Shown here: positions 34,025-41,585 of the stretch, one piece after another | Layout: each line of letters opens with the position of its first letter | Position numbering within the stretch: the stretch's first letter is position 1 | Origin: JAFGJQ01 sp964586145 | GTDB lineage: Bacteria > Planctomycetota > Phycisphaerae > UBA1845 | Assembly: GCA_964586145.1 (NCBI GenBank) | Contig: CAZPHH010000035.1 | Location: 1 to 45,090, forward strand | DNA length: 45,090 nt | Reading direction: 5' to 3' | The notes under the pieces: generated by a model | What the model was told of the DNA's origin: nothing | What the model saw: the letters and a program-made list of their open reading frames with translations, nothing else | Databases searched by the model: none | Made by a program: the position numbers and the translations under genes

Positions 34025-35233
34025 ATGACCCTTGCTCAGAAAACGTTGCATCCCCGCACTCTGCACGACCGGCCCACCAGGCCGGGCGCCGCAGATCGTA
34101 CGGCGGCTCGGACGACCGAACCCGCACAAGACGGCGTCGCCCCTCGCGCCGCCGACATCCCCGACGCAGCCGGCGCCGCGGACGCAACACCCGCCATCCG
34201 TCTCTCCCTGCGCACCCTGCTGCTGTTCACGCGCGAAATGGCCATGCTGCTGACCTCCGGCAGCGGCGTCGTCCCCGCTCTCGCCGCCATCGGCCGCCAG
34301 ATGCAGCGGCCCGCGCATCGCGCCCTGATCGGGCAGATCCGGGCGGACATCGAAGGCGGCGTGCCGCTCGCCGAGGCCATCGTCCGGCACCCCGGCGTGT
34401 TTGACCCGGTGTACTGCGCCGTCGTCGCCGCGGGAGAGGCCAGCGCCACCCTCCCAGACACCTTCGTGCGGTTGTCCGAGATCATTGCCAGGCGCCGGAC
34501 CCTCGTGAACCGTATTGCCGCCGCCACGGCCTATCCGGCGCTGCTTACGCTGCTGTGCTCCGGCATTGTCTGCGTGCTCCTGTTCTTCGTCATTCCGCGT
34601 TTCGGCAGCCTGTTCACCTCGCTGCAGGTGCCGGTGCCGGCCACCACCGCCGCCCTGCTGACGATCGCCGACGCCCTCCAGACCCATTGGTACCTGCCGG
34701 TCGCCGGGCTGGTCCTGCTCGTCTCCGGTGCGGTGACCGCGGTTCGAACCGACGCCGGACGCCAGTGGCTCGCGGACGTCCAGTTGGTTCCGCCGCTGCT
34801 GGGACACCTGGCGTCAAGGCTCATCCAGGCCCGCGCGTTCCGCATTCTGGGGCTGCTCATCCAGTCGCACGTGAGCGTGCTGGAGTCATTCGCGCTGGCC
34901 CGACAGGTCACGCGAAACCGGCGGTTCCAGTCCCTCTTCGACTCGATCATCGAGGCGGTCACCTCCGGCGGTTCCATGAGCGTCACCCTGCTGGATTCCG
35001 GACTCGTCTCGCCCACCATCTGCCAGGCCATCCACACCGGCGAGCAGAGCGGGGCCCTGGGCAGTGCCGTCACCTTCGCGGCGGACGTGCTGGACGAGGA
35101 AAACGAGGAATTGTTGGGAACGGCAACTCGCCTGATGGAGCCGGTGATCATCATCGTGATGGGAACGGTCGTCGGCGCAGTGGCGGTGTCGCTGTTCATG
35201 CCGCTGTTCGACATCGCCACGGCGGTCCAATGA
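34025..35233 (+). CDS. GspF/PilC-type inner-membrane platform protein
   Basis: A 402-residue integral membrane protein. The ATG at 34025 is preferred because GAGG lies ten bases upstream, whereas the GTG at 34016 would sit almost on it. The N-terminal ~60 residues are Ala/Pro/Thr-rich and variable. Two T2SF domains follow: LLLFTREMAMLLTSGSGVVPAL through VVAAGEASATLPDTFVRLSE, and FRILGLLIQSHVSVLESFALA through IHTGEQSGALGSAV. Three transmembrane segments are visible (LLTLLCSGIVCVLLFFVIP; LPVAGLVLLVSGAV; PVIIIVMGTVVGAVAVSLF). This protein couples the ATPase to pilin assembly. It sits between the ATPase and PilM-like genes, 16 bases before the latter. Confidence 0.92.
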   Translation: MTLAQKTLHPRTLHDRPTRPGAADRTAARTTEPAQDGVAPRAADIPDAAGAADATPAIRLSLRTLLLFTREMAMLLTSGSGVVPALAAIGRQMQRPAHRALIGQIRADIEGGVPLAEAIVRHPGVFDPVYCAVVAAGEASATLPDTFVRLSEIIARRRTLVNRIAAATAYPALLTLLCSGIVCVLLFFVIPRFGSLFTSLQVPVPATTAALLTIADALQTHWYLPVAGLVLLVSGAVTAVRTDAGRQWLADVQLVPPLLGHLASRLIQARAFRILGLLIQSHVSVLESFALARQVTRNRRFQSLFDSIIEAVTSGGSMSVTLLDSGLVSPTICQAIHTGEQSGALGSAVTFAADVLDEENEELLGTATRLMEPVIIIVMGTVVGAVAVSLFMPLFDIATAVQ

Positions 35234-35249
35234 GAGGCAGGTGCAACAC

Positions 35250-36362
35250 GTGAGGGCCCTCCTGACATCCGTGCGTTCCCGCGTCTCGCCCATCGGCGTG
35301 GACGTGGGAGCGGCCTCCATCCGCGCCGTGCAGCTCCGCCGGGCCGACGCGGCCTGGGAACTCATCCGGGCCGTGCAGACGCCGGCCCGGCGCGACGAGG
35401 CGGGCGACCCGGACCCCCAGGCCAGCGCCGACTGCATGCGCAGCCTCCTGCAACGACATGGATTCGCGGGCCGAGACGCCTGCGCCGGCATCGGACCCCC
35501 GCAGGCCGAGTTGCACGTGCTGGAGCTCCCGGCCGAAACCGCCGCGAGCGACGGGCCGGACCAGGCCATACACGCGGAACTACAGCGACTGCTGCACGCC
35601 GGGGCGGGCGACTACGAAACGGGCTACTGGACGCTGCCGAAAAAACGCGCCGACCTGCTGGGCGCCGTGGGTGTGGCCGTCCGACGCGACCATGCGGTCC
35701 GGACGTGGGACCTCTGCCACCGGGCGGGGCTGGATTGCCGTCGCATCGACGCCAGTGCCTGTGCGCTGGCCCGATTCGCAACCCTGCTCCGCGGTTCGCC
35801 GCCGGACACGGCCCACGAAGTGCGGGGCATCCTCGACCTCGGCCACTGCAACGCGCGGCTCATCCTGTGCCTCGGCGAGGTGCCCGTGCTGACACGCGTG
35901 CTCGACGCCGGCGGAAGCCGCTGGACCGGCCTGATCGCGGAGTGGTTCGGCATCAGCTCGCAGAGCGCCGAGGTCCACAAGTGCGACCAGGGCGTTCTCC
36001 CCGACCCCGCCGCCGCCGGGGCGGCGCCGGCAACCCTCAACGGGCTGCTGCACACGGTCCTCCGAGCGGAGCTCGAAACGCTCGCCTCACAAATCGAACG
36101 CTCCTACGCGTACGTTCTCCAGTACTACCCCAGGAGTGCAGCGGGCGGACTCCTCCTCACCGGCGGCGGCGCCGCGCTGCCAAACCTGGATCGATACCTC
36201 GCCCGCAAGCTCGGCATCGACGTCCGGGCGGCGGCGTTCGAGCCGGATCCCGGACCCACTCGCCTGAAAGACGCCCGACCGGCAGACCTGCAGAAGATCC
36301 CTCTGTCCGAACTCGCGGTGGCCGTCGGTCTGGCCATCCCAACGGAGGCGACGCATGGTTAG
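35250..36362 (+). CDS. PilM-like actin-fold ATPase of the assembly platform
   Basis: A 370-residue cytoplasmic protein from a GTG at 35250, with AGAGGCAGG about ten bases upstream. PilM landmarks: PIGVDVGAASIRAVQLRRA (nucleotide phosphate loop of the actin fold), RGILDLGHCNARLILCLGE (second phosphate loop) and LLLTGGGAALPNLDRYLARKLGI (adenosine-binding region). PilM binds the cytoplasmic tail of PilN and links the motor to the alignment complex; in type II systems the same unit is the cytoplasmic part of GspL. The gene overlaps the pilN-like gene by eight bases. The order M-N-O-P matches type IV pilus operons. Confidence 0.87.
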   Translation: MRALLTSVRSRVSPIGVDVGAASIRAVQLRRADAAWELIRAVQTPARRDEAGDPDPQASADCMRSLLQRHGFAGRDACAGIGPPQAELHVLELPAETAASDGPDQAIHAELQRLLHAGAGDYETGYWTLPKKRADLLGAVGVAVRRDHAVRTWDLCHRAGLDCRRIDASACALARFATLLRGSPPDTAHEVRGILDLGHCNARLILCLGEVPVLTRVLDAGGSRWTGLIAEWFGISSQSAEVHKCDQGVLPDPAAAGAAPATLNGLLHTVLRAELETLASQIERSYAYVLQYYPRSAAGGLLLTGGGAALPNLDRYLARKLGIDVRAAAFEPDPGPTRLKDARPADLQKIPLSELAVAVGLAIPTEATHG

Positions 36363-36969
36363 CGTAAACCTGTTGCCGGCCGAGATCGCGCAGAAGCAGG
36401 CGACAACCCGCCGGGCCCGCGGCTGGACCCTGCTGGTGCTCGGGGCGGTCGGCGCGGCCTCCGTGCCCGTCGCCCTGAACCTCACCCAGCAGGCCCAGGC
36501 CTCCGGACTGGCCAGGCATTGCCAGACCGTCCAGGACAGTCGCACCGCGCTTCAGAAGGAGCTCATTGGGACGGTCCGGGAGTGCGACGTGCTTGATCGG
36601 CGGCTGGCACGATCGGAGACGCTGCGAGCCAAACGACCCTGGGCGGCTTTGATCGGGTTCATCACCGCGTGCCTGCCCGATGAGGTTTGGCTCACGTCGC
36701 TGTCGACCTCCGCGGCGTCACGAAGCCCCGGCCCCCGCAGGTCCGCCTTTGCCGGACAGGCGGGCGAGACCGGGAATGGACCGATCGTGCTCGAGGCGCC
36801 GACGAGTCTGAAACTCTCGGGCTACGCCGTGGACCACGCACACCTGTACACGTTCATGGCGCAGCTTAAGCAACACGACGTGTTCGCCGAAGTGGAGCTG
36901 CTTGGAGCGGGCGTGGAACCCGCGGCGGCGGGACGGGCGGTTCGGTTCGAACTGCAATGCGGTTGGTGA
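36355..36969 (+). CDS. PilN-like inner-membrane alignment protein
   Basis: A 204-residue protein of normal PilN length. The N-terminus VSVNLLPAEIAQKQATTRRA is the conserved PilM-binding tail ('INLLP'). One transmembrane helix follows (about residues 25-43, TLLVLGAVGAASVPVALNL), then a periplasmic coiled coil (TALQKELIGTVRECDVLDRR), the PilN-like block PWAALIGFITACLPDEVWLTSL, and a C-terminal ferredoxin-like fold (SLKLSGYAVDHAHLYTFMAQL). PilN and PilO form the ring under the secretin. It overlaps its upstream gene by eight bases and its downstream gene by 13, so translation of the three is probably coupled. Confidence 0.85.
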   Translation: MVSVNLLPAEIAQKQATTRRARGWTLLVLGAVGAASVPVALNLTQQAQASGLARHCQTVQDSRTALQKELIGTVRECDVLDRRLARSETLRAKRPWAALIGFITACLPDEVWLTSLSTSAASRSPGPRRSAFAGQAGETGNGPIVLEAPTSLKLSGYAVDHAHLYTFMAQLKQHDVFAEVELLGAGVEPAAAGRAVRFELQCGW

Positions 36970-37565
36970 TTATGACGCGACACTCACCCACACCACGAAT
37001 GGCCATTGACGCGGTCGGCGGCGCCCTGGTCTGCGCCTGCCTGGCCGTCGGCGCGTGGTTCGCGTTCGGACCCCCGCGCCAGGCGGCGGCCGAGCTGCGC
37101 GCCCATCGCGACGAGGCGATCCGGCTCGATGACGAGGTGTCTCAGATGCGAGCGACGCTGCTGGCCGCTCAGGAGCGACGGCAGGCCGCCCGCCAACGGG
37201 TGGAGTCGCTCGGCGCCCTTCCACGCCGGATGAAGGTGGAACACGACCTCAACACCATCGCGGAATTGGCCCGCGACCACAATCTGAGCCTCAGCCACGT
37301 CGAACCTGTCGCCACCACGGACTATCCGGGAGTCCGAGAGGCCCGCTACACGATCCGCGGAACGGGCCGGTTCCCCGACTGGATGGCATTTTTGCACGCG
37401 TTTGAAGCCGGCCGGTTCTGGGCCGACATCACGAACCTGGACATCGGCCCCCCGCGCGGGACGCGAACCGCGCCGGACGCCGACCCGGAAACCACGCTGA
37501 CGGTCAGCTTCTACGCCGCAACAGACCCCGGCGGGCCCGCGGAGGAGGAAGCGACCAACCCATGA
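36957..37565 (+). CDS. PilO-like inner-membrane alignment protein
   Basis: A 202-residue protein. Two starts are possible: ATG at 36957 (overlapping the pilN-like gene) and ATG at 36972; neither has a clear ribosome binding site. A transmembrane helix lies at about residues 19-37 (AVGGALVCACLAVGAWFAF), then a periplasmic coiled coil (RLDDEVSQMRATLLAAQERRQAARQ), then a compact domain (LNTIAELARDHNLSLSHVEP, YTIRGTGRFPDWMAFLHAFE) with the PilO/GspM ferredoxin-like pattern. Its length and place support PilO. It overlaps the next gene by four bases (ATGA). Confidence 0.82.
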   Translation: MRLVIMTRHSPTPRMAIDAVGGALVCACLAVGAWFAFGPPRQAAAELRAHRDEAIRLDDEVSQMRATLLAAQERRQAARQRVESLGALPRRMKVEHDLNTIAELARDHNLSLSHVEPVATTDYPGVREARYTIRGTGRFPDWMAFLHAFEAGRFWADITNLDIGPPRGTRTAPDADPETTLTVSFYAATDPGGPAEEEATNP

Positions 37566-37924
37566 AACCCCGGCGGAAAAAAATCTACGCCGCCCTGATC
37601 TCTCTCGGCCTGGCNNNNNNNNNNNNNNNNNNNNNNNNNNNNNNNNNNNNNNNNNNNNNNNNNNNNNNNNNNNNNNNNNNNNNNNNNNNNNNNNNNNNNN
37701 NNNNNNNNNNNNNNTCGGTCACCTTCGGCCAGTCACACCGGCTGGCGGCCGTTCTGGCCGACGGAGACCGGGGAATCGTCATCCTGGACGACCAGTTGCT
37801 GCGCATCGGCCAGACCATCGATGAATGCACGCTGACCGCCGTCGAGAACGCCGAGGCCACGTTCCTGTGCTCCGACGGACCGGTAATACTGCACGTGGAG
37901 GCCCACAGGGGGACCATGCCGTAA
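37562..37924 (+). CDS. PilP/GspC-like periplasmic protein, interrupted by an assembly gap
   Basis: The start (ATGA overlap with the pilO-like stop) and N-terminus KPRRKKIYAALISLGLA, a basic stretch then membrane helix, are clear. A run of 100 N (37615-37714) then replaces an unknown length. After the gap the frame encodes SVTFGQSHRLAAVLADGDRG and IVILDDQLLRIGQTIDECTL before the stop; this short beta-domain style ('..AVI.D..LRIGDTI..') is that of PilP or the GspC/GspB HR domain. Joining the two halves in one gene is an assumption, as the gap size is arbitrary and the frame across it is not known. Place, after pilM-N-O-like genes, agrees with PilP. PilP or GspC connects the inner-membrane ring to the secretin. 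Confidence 0.6.
   Translation: MKPRRKKIYAALISLGLXXXXXXXXXXXXXXXXXXXXXXXXXXXXXXXXXXSVTFGQSHRLAAVLADGDRGIVILDDQLLRIGQTIDECTLTAVENAEATFLCSDGPVILHVEAHRGTMP
37615..37714. other. Assembly gap of exactly 100 N
   Basis: Every base is N. The round length of 100 is a common placeholder for a gap of unknown size, so distances and frames across it cannot be trusted. It interrupts the PilP/GspC-like gene. Confidence 0.98.
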
Positions 37925-38036
37925 CTCAAGACTCCGCATATGCGGGTCGATAGTACAACCAGCAGCGGTCCTGTGGACACCGGGATGCGCCTGCCCTGAA
38001 TTCGTAATGGTTGCATGCAGCCAGGGAGTTGGTCCG

Positions 38037-38540
38037 ATGCGTTTGATGAAGAAGAGGACAGCAGCGTTCAGTCTGGTCGAACTGGTGATCGTCATCGTGA
38101 TCATCGGCGTCATTGCGGCCATTGCCGTGCCGCGGATCGGCCGGGGCGCCAAGGGCGCCGCCGACTCGGCCCTGCGAGCCAACCTGGCCACCCTGCGCAA
38201 CGCCATCGACCTGTACGCCGTGGAACACGGCGGGAAATTCCCCGCCTCCACCACCGCCACGTCAGCGGCCTTCGAAAACGAGCTGACCCAGAAGACCGAT
38301 GTCAGCGGGAACGTGGGTACTACGGCAAACGTGCACATCTACGGCCCGTATCTGCGGCAACTGCCTCCGCTCCCCGTGGGAGCGAAGAAGGGTCAGACCG
38401 CCGTGGACGTTCAGGCCACAGGCCCGGCGTCGGCAGCGGGGGATTTCGGCTGGGTCTACAACAACACGACCGGGGACATCAAGGCCAACACGACGGATGC
38501 GGAAGTGGACGACTCCAACATCAAATACAACACGTACTGA
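38037..38540 (+). CDS. Major pilin/pseudopilin-like protein (GspG type)
   Basis: A 167-residue prepilin from the ATG at 38037 (GGGAG about nine bases upstream). Leader MRLMKKRTAA, then FSLVELVIVIVIIGVIAAIAV with Glu at mature position 5: a class III signal cut by prepilin peptidase, here with Ala rather than Gly at -1. The helix continues with LRANLATLRNAIDLYAVEHGGKFPAS, the GspG-like alpha-helix used in pilus packing. The C-terminal domain (IYGPYLRQLPPLPVG, FGWVYNNTTGDI) is small. A terminator-like hairpin with six T's follows the stop, which suggests this gene is expressed above the downstream minor pilins and is the main subunit. That is inference. Confidence 0.88.
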   Translation: MRLMKKRTAAFSLVELVIVIVIIGVIAAIAVPRIGRGAKGAADSALRANLATLRNAIDLYAVEHGGKFPASTTATSAAFENELTQKTDVSGNVGTTANVHIYGPYLRQLPPLPVGAKKGQTAVDVQATGPASAAGDFGWVYNNTTGDIKANTTDAEVDDSNIKYNTY

Positions 38541-38568
38541 TCCCTTCCCGACACGCTATGAACACCAC

Positions 38569-38620
38569 CGGGCCGCTCGGTCGAGTGACAAGAACTCCCG
38601 GGCGGCCCGATTCGTTTTTT
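38569..38620 (+). terminator. Intrinsic terminator or attenuator after the major pilin gene
   Basis: CGGGCCGC (38569-38576) pairs with GCGGCCCG (38602-38609) across a 25-base loop, followed by TTTTTT (38615-38620). A second complementary pair, CCACCG (38565-38570) and CGGTGG (38621-38626), overlaps it and could give an alternative fold. It is the clearest stem-plus-T-run in the window. Confidence 0.6.
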
Positions 38621-38677
38621 CGGTGGAGGGGGACGAAGGCATCGGCAGCGACGGGGCAACGCTTGCGGGACACGCAC

Positions 38678-39172
38678 ATGCGAGCACGCGCCTTCAGCCT
38701 GGTGGAACTGGTGATCGTCGTCGTGATCATTGGGGTGGTCGCGGCGATCGCCGTGCCGCGGGTCACCACGGCCTCACGCCAGGCGAAGGCCAACGCGCTG
38801 GAGGCCACGATGGCCTCGATCCGCGAGGCGATGGAATTGTACTACGCCGATCACCGCAAGTACCCGGGCTACAACCCCAGCACGGGAGCGCCGGTCAACG
38901 CCAACTTCCCTCTGCAATTGACGCGTTACACCGATGAAGCCGGCAACACCAGCACGACGTTCGGGGCGCCTTTCATCTACGGCCCTTACCTGCGGGAACC
39001 GTTTCCGGCCAACCCCATCAACGGCTTGAGAACCGTGTACGTCAAAGCCACACCCGCGTCCCCTTCCCTCATAGGAGGCACCGGGTGGCTTGCCGCCCTT
39101 TCAACGGGAGACTTCGAACCGAACGTGTCCGCCGGGGAGTTGGAGGCCTTCGGAATCCAGGCGCTGCCGTAG
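38678..39172 (+). CDS. Second GspG-like prepilin
   Basis: A 164-residue prepilin. The ATG at 38678 gives a very short leader, MRARA, then FSLVELVIVVVIIGVVAAIAV with Glu at mature position 5 and Ala at -1. The helix carries ALEATMASIREAMELYYADHRKYPGYNP, as in the upstream pilin, and the C-terminal region shares FIYGPYLREPFPANPING and TGWLAALSTGDF with it. The two are paralogues. It lies beyond the terminator hairpin. It may be a second fibre subunit or a minor one. No strong ribosome binding site was seen for this start. Confidence 0.85.
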   Translation: MRARAFSLVELVIVVVIIGVVAAIAVPRVTTASRQAKANALEATMASIREAMELYYADHRKYPGYNPSTGAPVNANFPLQLTRYTDEAGNTSTTFGAPFIYGPYLREPFPANPINGLRTVYVKATPASPSLIGGTGWLAALSTGDFEPNVSAGELEAFGIQALP

Positions 39173-39213
39173 CCAAGCGGCGATCCGAGACCCCATTCGC
39201 GGGTGGAGTACAC

Positions 39214-39699
39214 ATGCTCACGGCCTTTCGACAGCCACGCTTCGCTTCACGGCCAACGCCGGGCTTCACCCTGGTCGAGCTTCTGGCCGTGACCGTCATC
39301 CTGGGCCTCTTCGCGACCCTGGCCGTGCCCCGGTATGGACGCATTGTGGCCCGGCAGCGGGCCGACGCCGCGGCCACCCGCCTGGCGCTGGACCTTCGCA
39401 TGGCCCGCCAGCACGCCCGGACCTACAGCCGAAGCCAGAGCGTCATGTTCAACCTCGCCGTGCATGAATACACGTTGCCGAACGTCCCGGACCTCGACCA
39501 TTCCCAGCGCGACCACCAGGTGCGGCTGGCGGCCTCGCCCTACCACGCCACCCTGACCAGCGTGAACTTCGGCGGCAAGACGTTTGTCACGTTCGACGGA
39601 TACGGAATCCCCAAGGCGTCGGGACAGGTCAACCTGACCATCGGCGTGGAAACCCGAGCCGTGCTTGTCTCGGCAACGGGAGAAGTGACGATCCAATGA
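39214..39699 (+). CDS. GspH-like minor pseudopilin
   Basis: A 161-residue prepilin. TGGAG precedes the ATG at 39214; the open frame extends to 39085 but that part overlaps the preceding gene. Leader ending PTPG, then FTLVELLAVTVILGLFATLAV with Gly at -1 and Glu at mature position 5. The region RQRADAAATRLALDLRMARQHARTYSRS is the helix typical of GspH/FimT minor pilins, followed by a beta-rich domain. Overlap ATGA with the next gene points to coupled translation. Minor pilins of this type start assembly or form the tip. Confidence 0.87.
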   Translation: MLTAFRQPRFASRPTPGFTLVELLAVTVILGLFATLAVPRYGRIVARQRADAAATRLALDLRMARQHARTYSRSQSVMFNLAVHEYTLPNVPDLDHSQRDHQVRLAASPYHATLTSVNFGGKTFVTFDGYGIPKASGQVNLTIGVETRAVLVSATGEVTIQ

Positions 39700-40772
39700 C
39701 CACGCGGAGACACAACCCGCCGGCCCGAGGCCTGACCCTCGTCGAGCTGGTCATCAGCATGACGCTCATGACGCTCCTGACCGCCGGCATCGTCTCCGCC
39801 GTCGTCCTCGCCTCCCGCGCCATGCCGCCCGGCGGGGCCGCGTCGCAGACCGGCAACGCCGCAACCGTCGCCGCCGATCTGGCCGCCGAACTTGCTTGCG
39901 CCCTGTGGTTCACCGAGCGCACCGCCACGGCCGTCACGTTCGCCGTGCCCGACCGAGATGGAGACGGCACGCCGGACACCATCCGCTACGCCTGGACCGG
40001 CACCGGCCAGCCCCTGACCCGCGCATACAACGGAGGCGCCCCCGTCACCGTCCTGGGCTCCGTCCAGGCTTTCGATCTCGACTATCGAACGCAAATCCGG
40101 ATCGAGCTCGGGCAACCGACGCATGTGGAAAGCGAAGAGTTGATCCTGGCCTACCACTACCCGGTCGGCGGCAGCCTCAACGATTACCCGATCGAGGGCG
40201 CCAAATGGGCAGCCCAGTACTTCGTGCCTTCGCTGCCCGCCGACGCCCTCTCCTGGTCGGTCACGCAGGTCTCCATCGTCGCCATGGCGGACGGAATGCT
40301 GAATAACGGTTCCATGTGGGTGCAGATCCGAACGGCAGACGACTCGGGCAGACCCACCGCGACCGTCATCGACGAGGTGCTCCTGCTCGAGTCCACCCTC
40401 TCCTACAGCATGCTGTGGCGTCACTTGAGCTTCGCCAATGCCGCCGGGCTCAGTCCGACCAACAGGTACTGCATTGTGCTGAGGTTCCAGTCCGGACCCA
40501 AAGCCGGCAAGGTGCAGCACGAGAACCACGGCGACCGAACCCTCCCGGGCCACTTCCTCACAACCGCCAATGCCGGAAGCGCCTGGACCGCCGACCCGGA
40601 TCAGGACCTCGTCTATGCCGTCAAAGGGCGTTACATTACGGAGTCGCCGCCCACCGAAACACAGATCCGTTACCTTTGCGAAATCGGCATCGCGCTGCAA
40701 CTGACGGGAGATGCATCCTCGCGCATCGAAACCGCCGCCGCAATACTGAATCAGCCGGAGATACCGAATTGA
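39696..40772 (+). CDS. GspJ-like minor pseudopilin (long form)
   Basis: A 358-residue prepilin, longer than typical GspJ (about 200). Leader ending PARG, then LTLVELVISMTLMTLLTAGIV with Glu at mature position 5. The first ~150 residues match the GspJ/PulJ manner (LAAELACALWFTERTATAVTFAV; then DGTPDTIRYAWTGTGQPLTR). The rest (from about residue 150) is an added beta-rich domain with no family I can name; blocks include YFVPSLPADALSWSVTQVSIV and SMWVQIRTADDSGRPTATV, reminiscent of lectin- or jelly-roll-like accessory domains. The stop overlaps the next gene's TTG start (TTGA). Confidence 0.8.
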   Translation: MTTRRHNPPARGLTLVELVISMTLMTLLTAGIVSAVVLASRAMPPGGAASQTGNAATVAADLAAELACALWFTERTATAVTFAVPDRDGDGTPDTIRYAWTGTGQPLTRAYNGGAPVTVLGSVQAFDLDYRTQIRIELGQPTHVESEELILAYHYPVGGSLNDYPIEGAKWAAQYFVPSLPADALSWSVTQVSIVAMADGMLNNGSMWVQIRTADDSGRPTATVIDEVLLLESTLSYSMLWRHLSFANAAGLSPTNRYCIVLRFQSGPKAGKVQHENHGDRTLPGHFLTTANAGSAWTADPDQDLVYAVKGRYITESPPTETQIRYLCEIGIALQLTGDASSRIETAAAILNQPEIPN

Positions 40773-41581
40773 CCAGGTCCCGCCCGCGCTTGACCCTCTG
40801 GGATTTCCGCCGGCCCCGCCGTGCCCTGACGCTGGCCGAGGTCGCGATCTCGTCCGTCGTAGTCGCCACCATGCTCTGTGCCGCATTGAACACCCTGGGC
40901 GCCTCCGCCACCGCACGCCGCCTCAACGCCGACCGGGCTCGCGGCCTGCTCCTGGCCGAAGCCCTGATGACGGAAAGCCTCAACCAGGCTTACCGCGAGC
41001 CGCAAAACGTATCCATCGCGTTCGGCCCGGAAACAGGTGAGACCGCCGGAGGCGCCCGCAACGCGTTCGACGACGTAGACGACTACCACGGCTGGAACGC
41101 CGGTCCACCGACCCAGGCTGACGGCACCGCCCTCACCGGTTTTGCCGACTGGCGGCGGACCGTGAACGTCGTCTGGGTCCAACCGGACAACGTCGCCCAG
41201 ACGTCCGGGACGGAATCCGGCGTCAAACGGATCACTGTGACCACCTCGGTCGGCGCCCGAGAGGCGGCCTCCCTGACGGCCGTCCGGTCGTGGGGCAACT
41301 CGCCCCCTCAAGCGACGGCCAACGTCTCGTCCGGCTGGTCCATCGGTGAAAAAGTGTTTGTCTATCTCGGCGATTCGGTGGAGTGCGACGCGACCGATTC
41401 CTTCGATCCGGACGGTGACACGCTGACCTACTTCTGGAACTTTGGGGACGGTCACATCGCAACAGAGGAATCACTGGACTACGAGTATCAAGCGCGGGGA
41501 CTGTATACCCTCAAGCTTACGGCCTACGACGGCCGGGGCGGCGTCGGGTACGACCTCCGCCAGATTGTGGTCGGAGAGTGA
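40769..41581 (+). CDS. GspI-like minor pseudopilin with C-terminal PKD domain
   Basis: A 270-residue protein. The only start compatible with the pilin motif is TTG at 40769, overlapping the previous stop by four bases; later starts fall inside the membrane helix. Pilin signal: RRA|LTLAEVAISSVVVATMLCAAL, with Glu at mature position 5. The central part follows the GspI manner (LLLAEALMTESLNQAYREP, WRRTVNVVWVQPDNVA, GVKRITVTTSVG). Residues about 190-270 form a PKD domain: ECDATDSFDPDGDTLTYFWN, FGDGHIA and GLYTLKLTAYDGRGG. PKD domains are surface-exposed beta-sandwiches that mediate adhesion or protein binding. A pseudopilin carrying one is unusual. Confidence 0.8.
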   Translation: MTRSRPRLTLWDFRRPRRALTLAEVAISSVVVATMLCAALNTLGASATARRLNADRARGLLLAEALMTESLNQAYREPQNVSIAFGPETGETAGGARNAFDDVDDYHGWNAGPPTQADGTALTGFADWRRTVNVVWVQPDNVAQTSGTESGVKRITVTTSVGAREAASLTAVRSWGNSPPQATANVSSGWSIGEKVFVYLGDSVECDATDSFDPDGDTLTYFWNFGDGHIATEESLDYEYQARGLYTLKLTAYDGRGGVGYDLRQIVVGE

Positions 41582-41585
41582 TGGA

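Noticed and set aside
38015..38677. Extension of the second pilin frame upstream across the first pilin gene
   Set aside because: It overlaps the major pilin gene and the terminator hairpin; the pilin motif lies five residues after the ATG at 38678.
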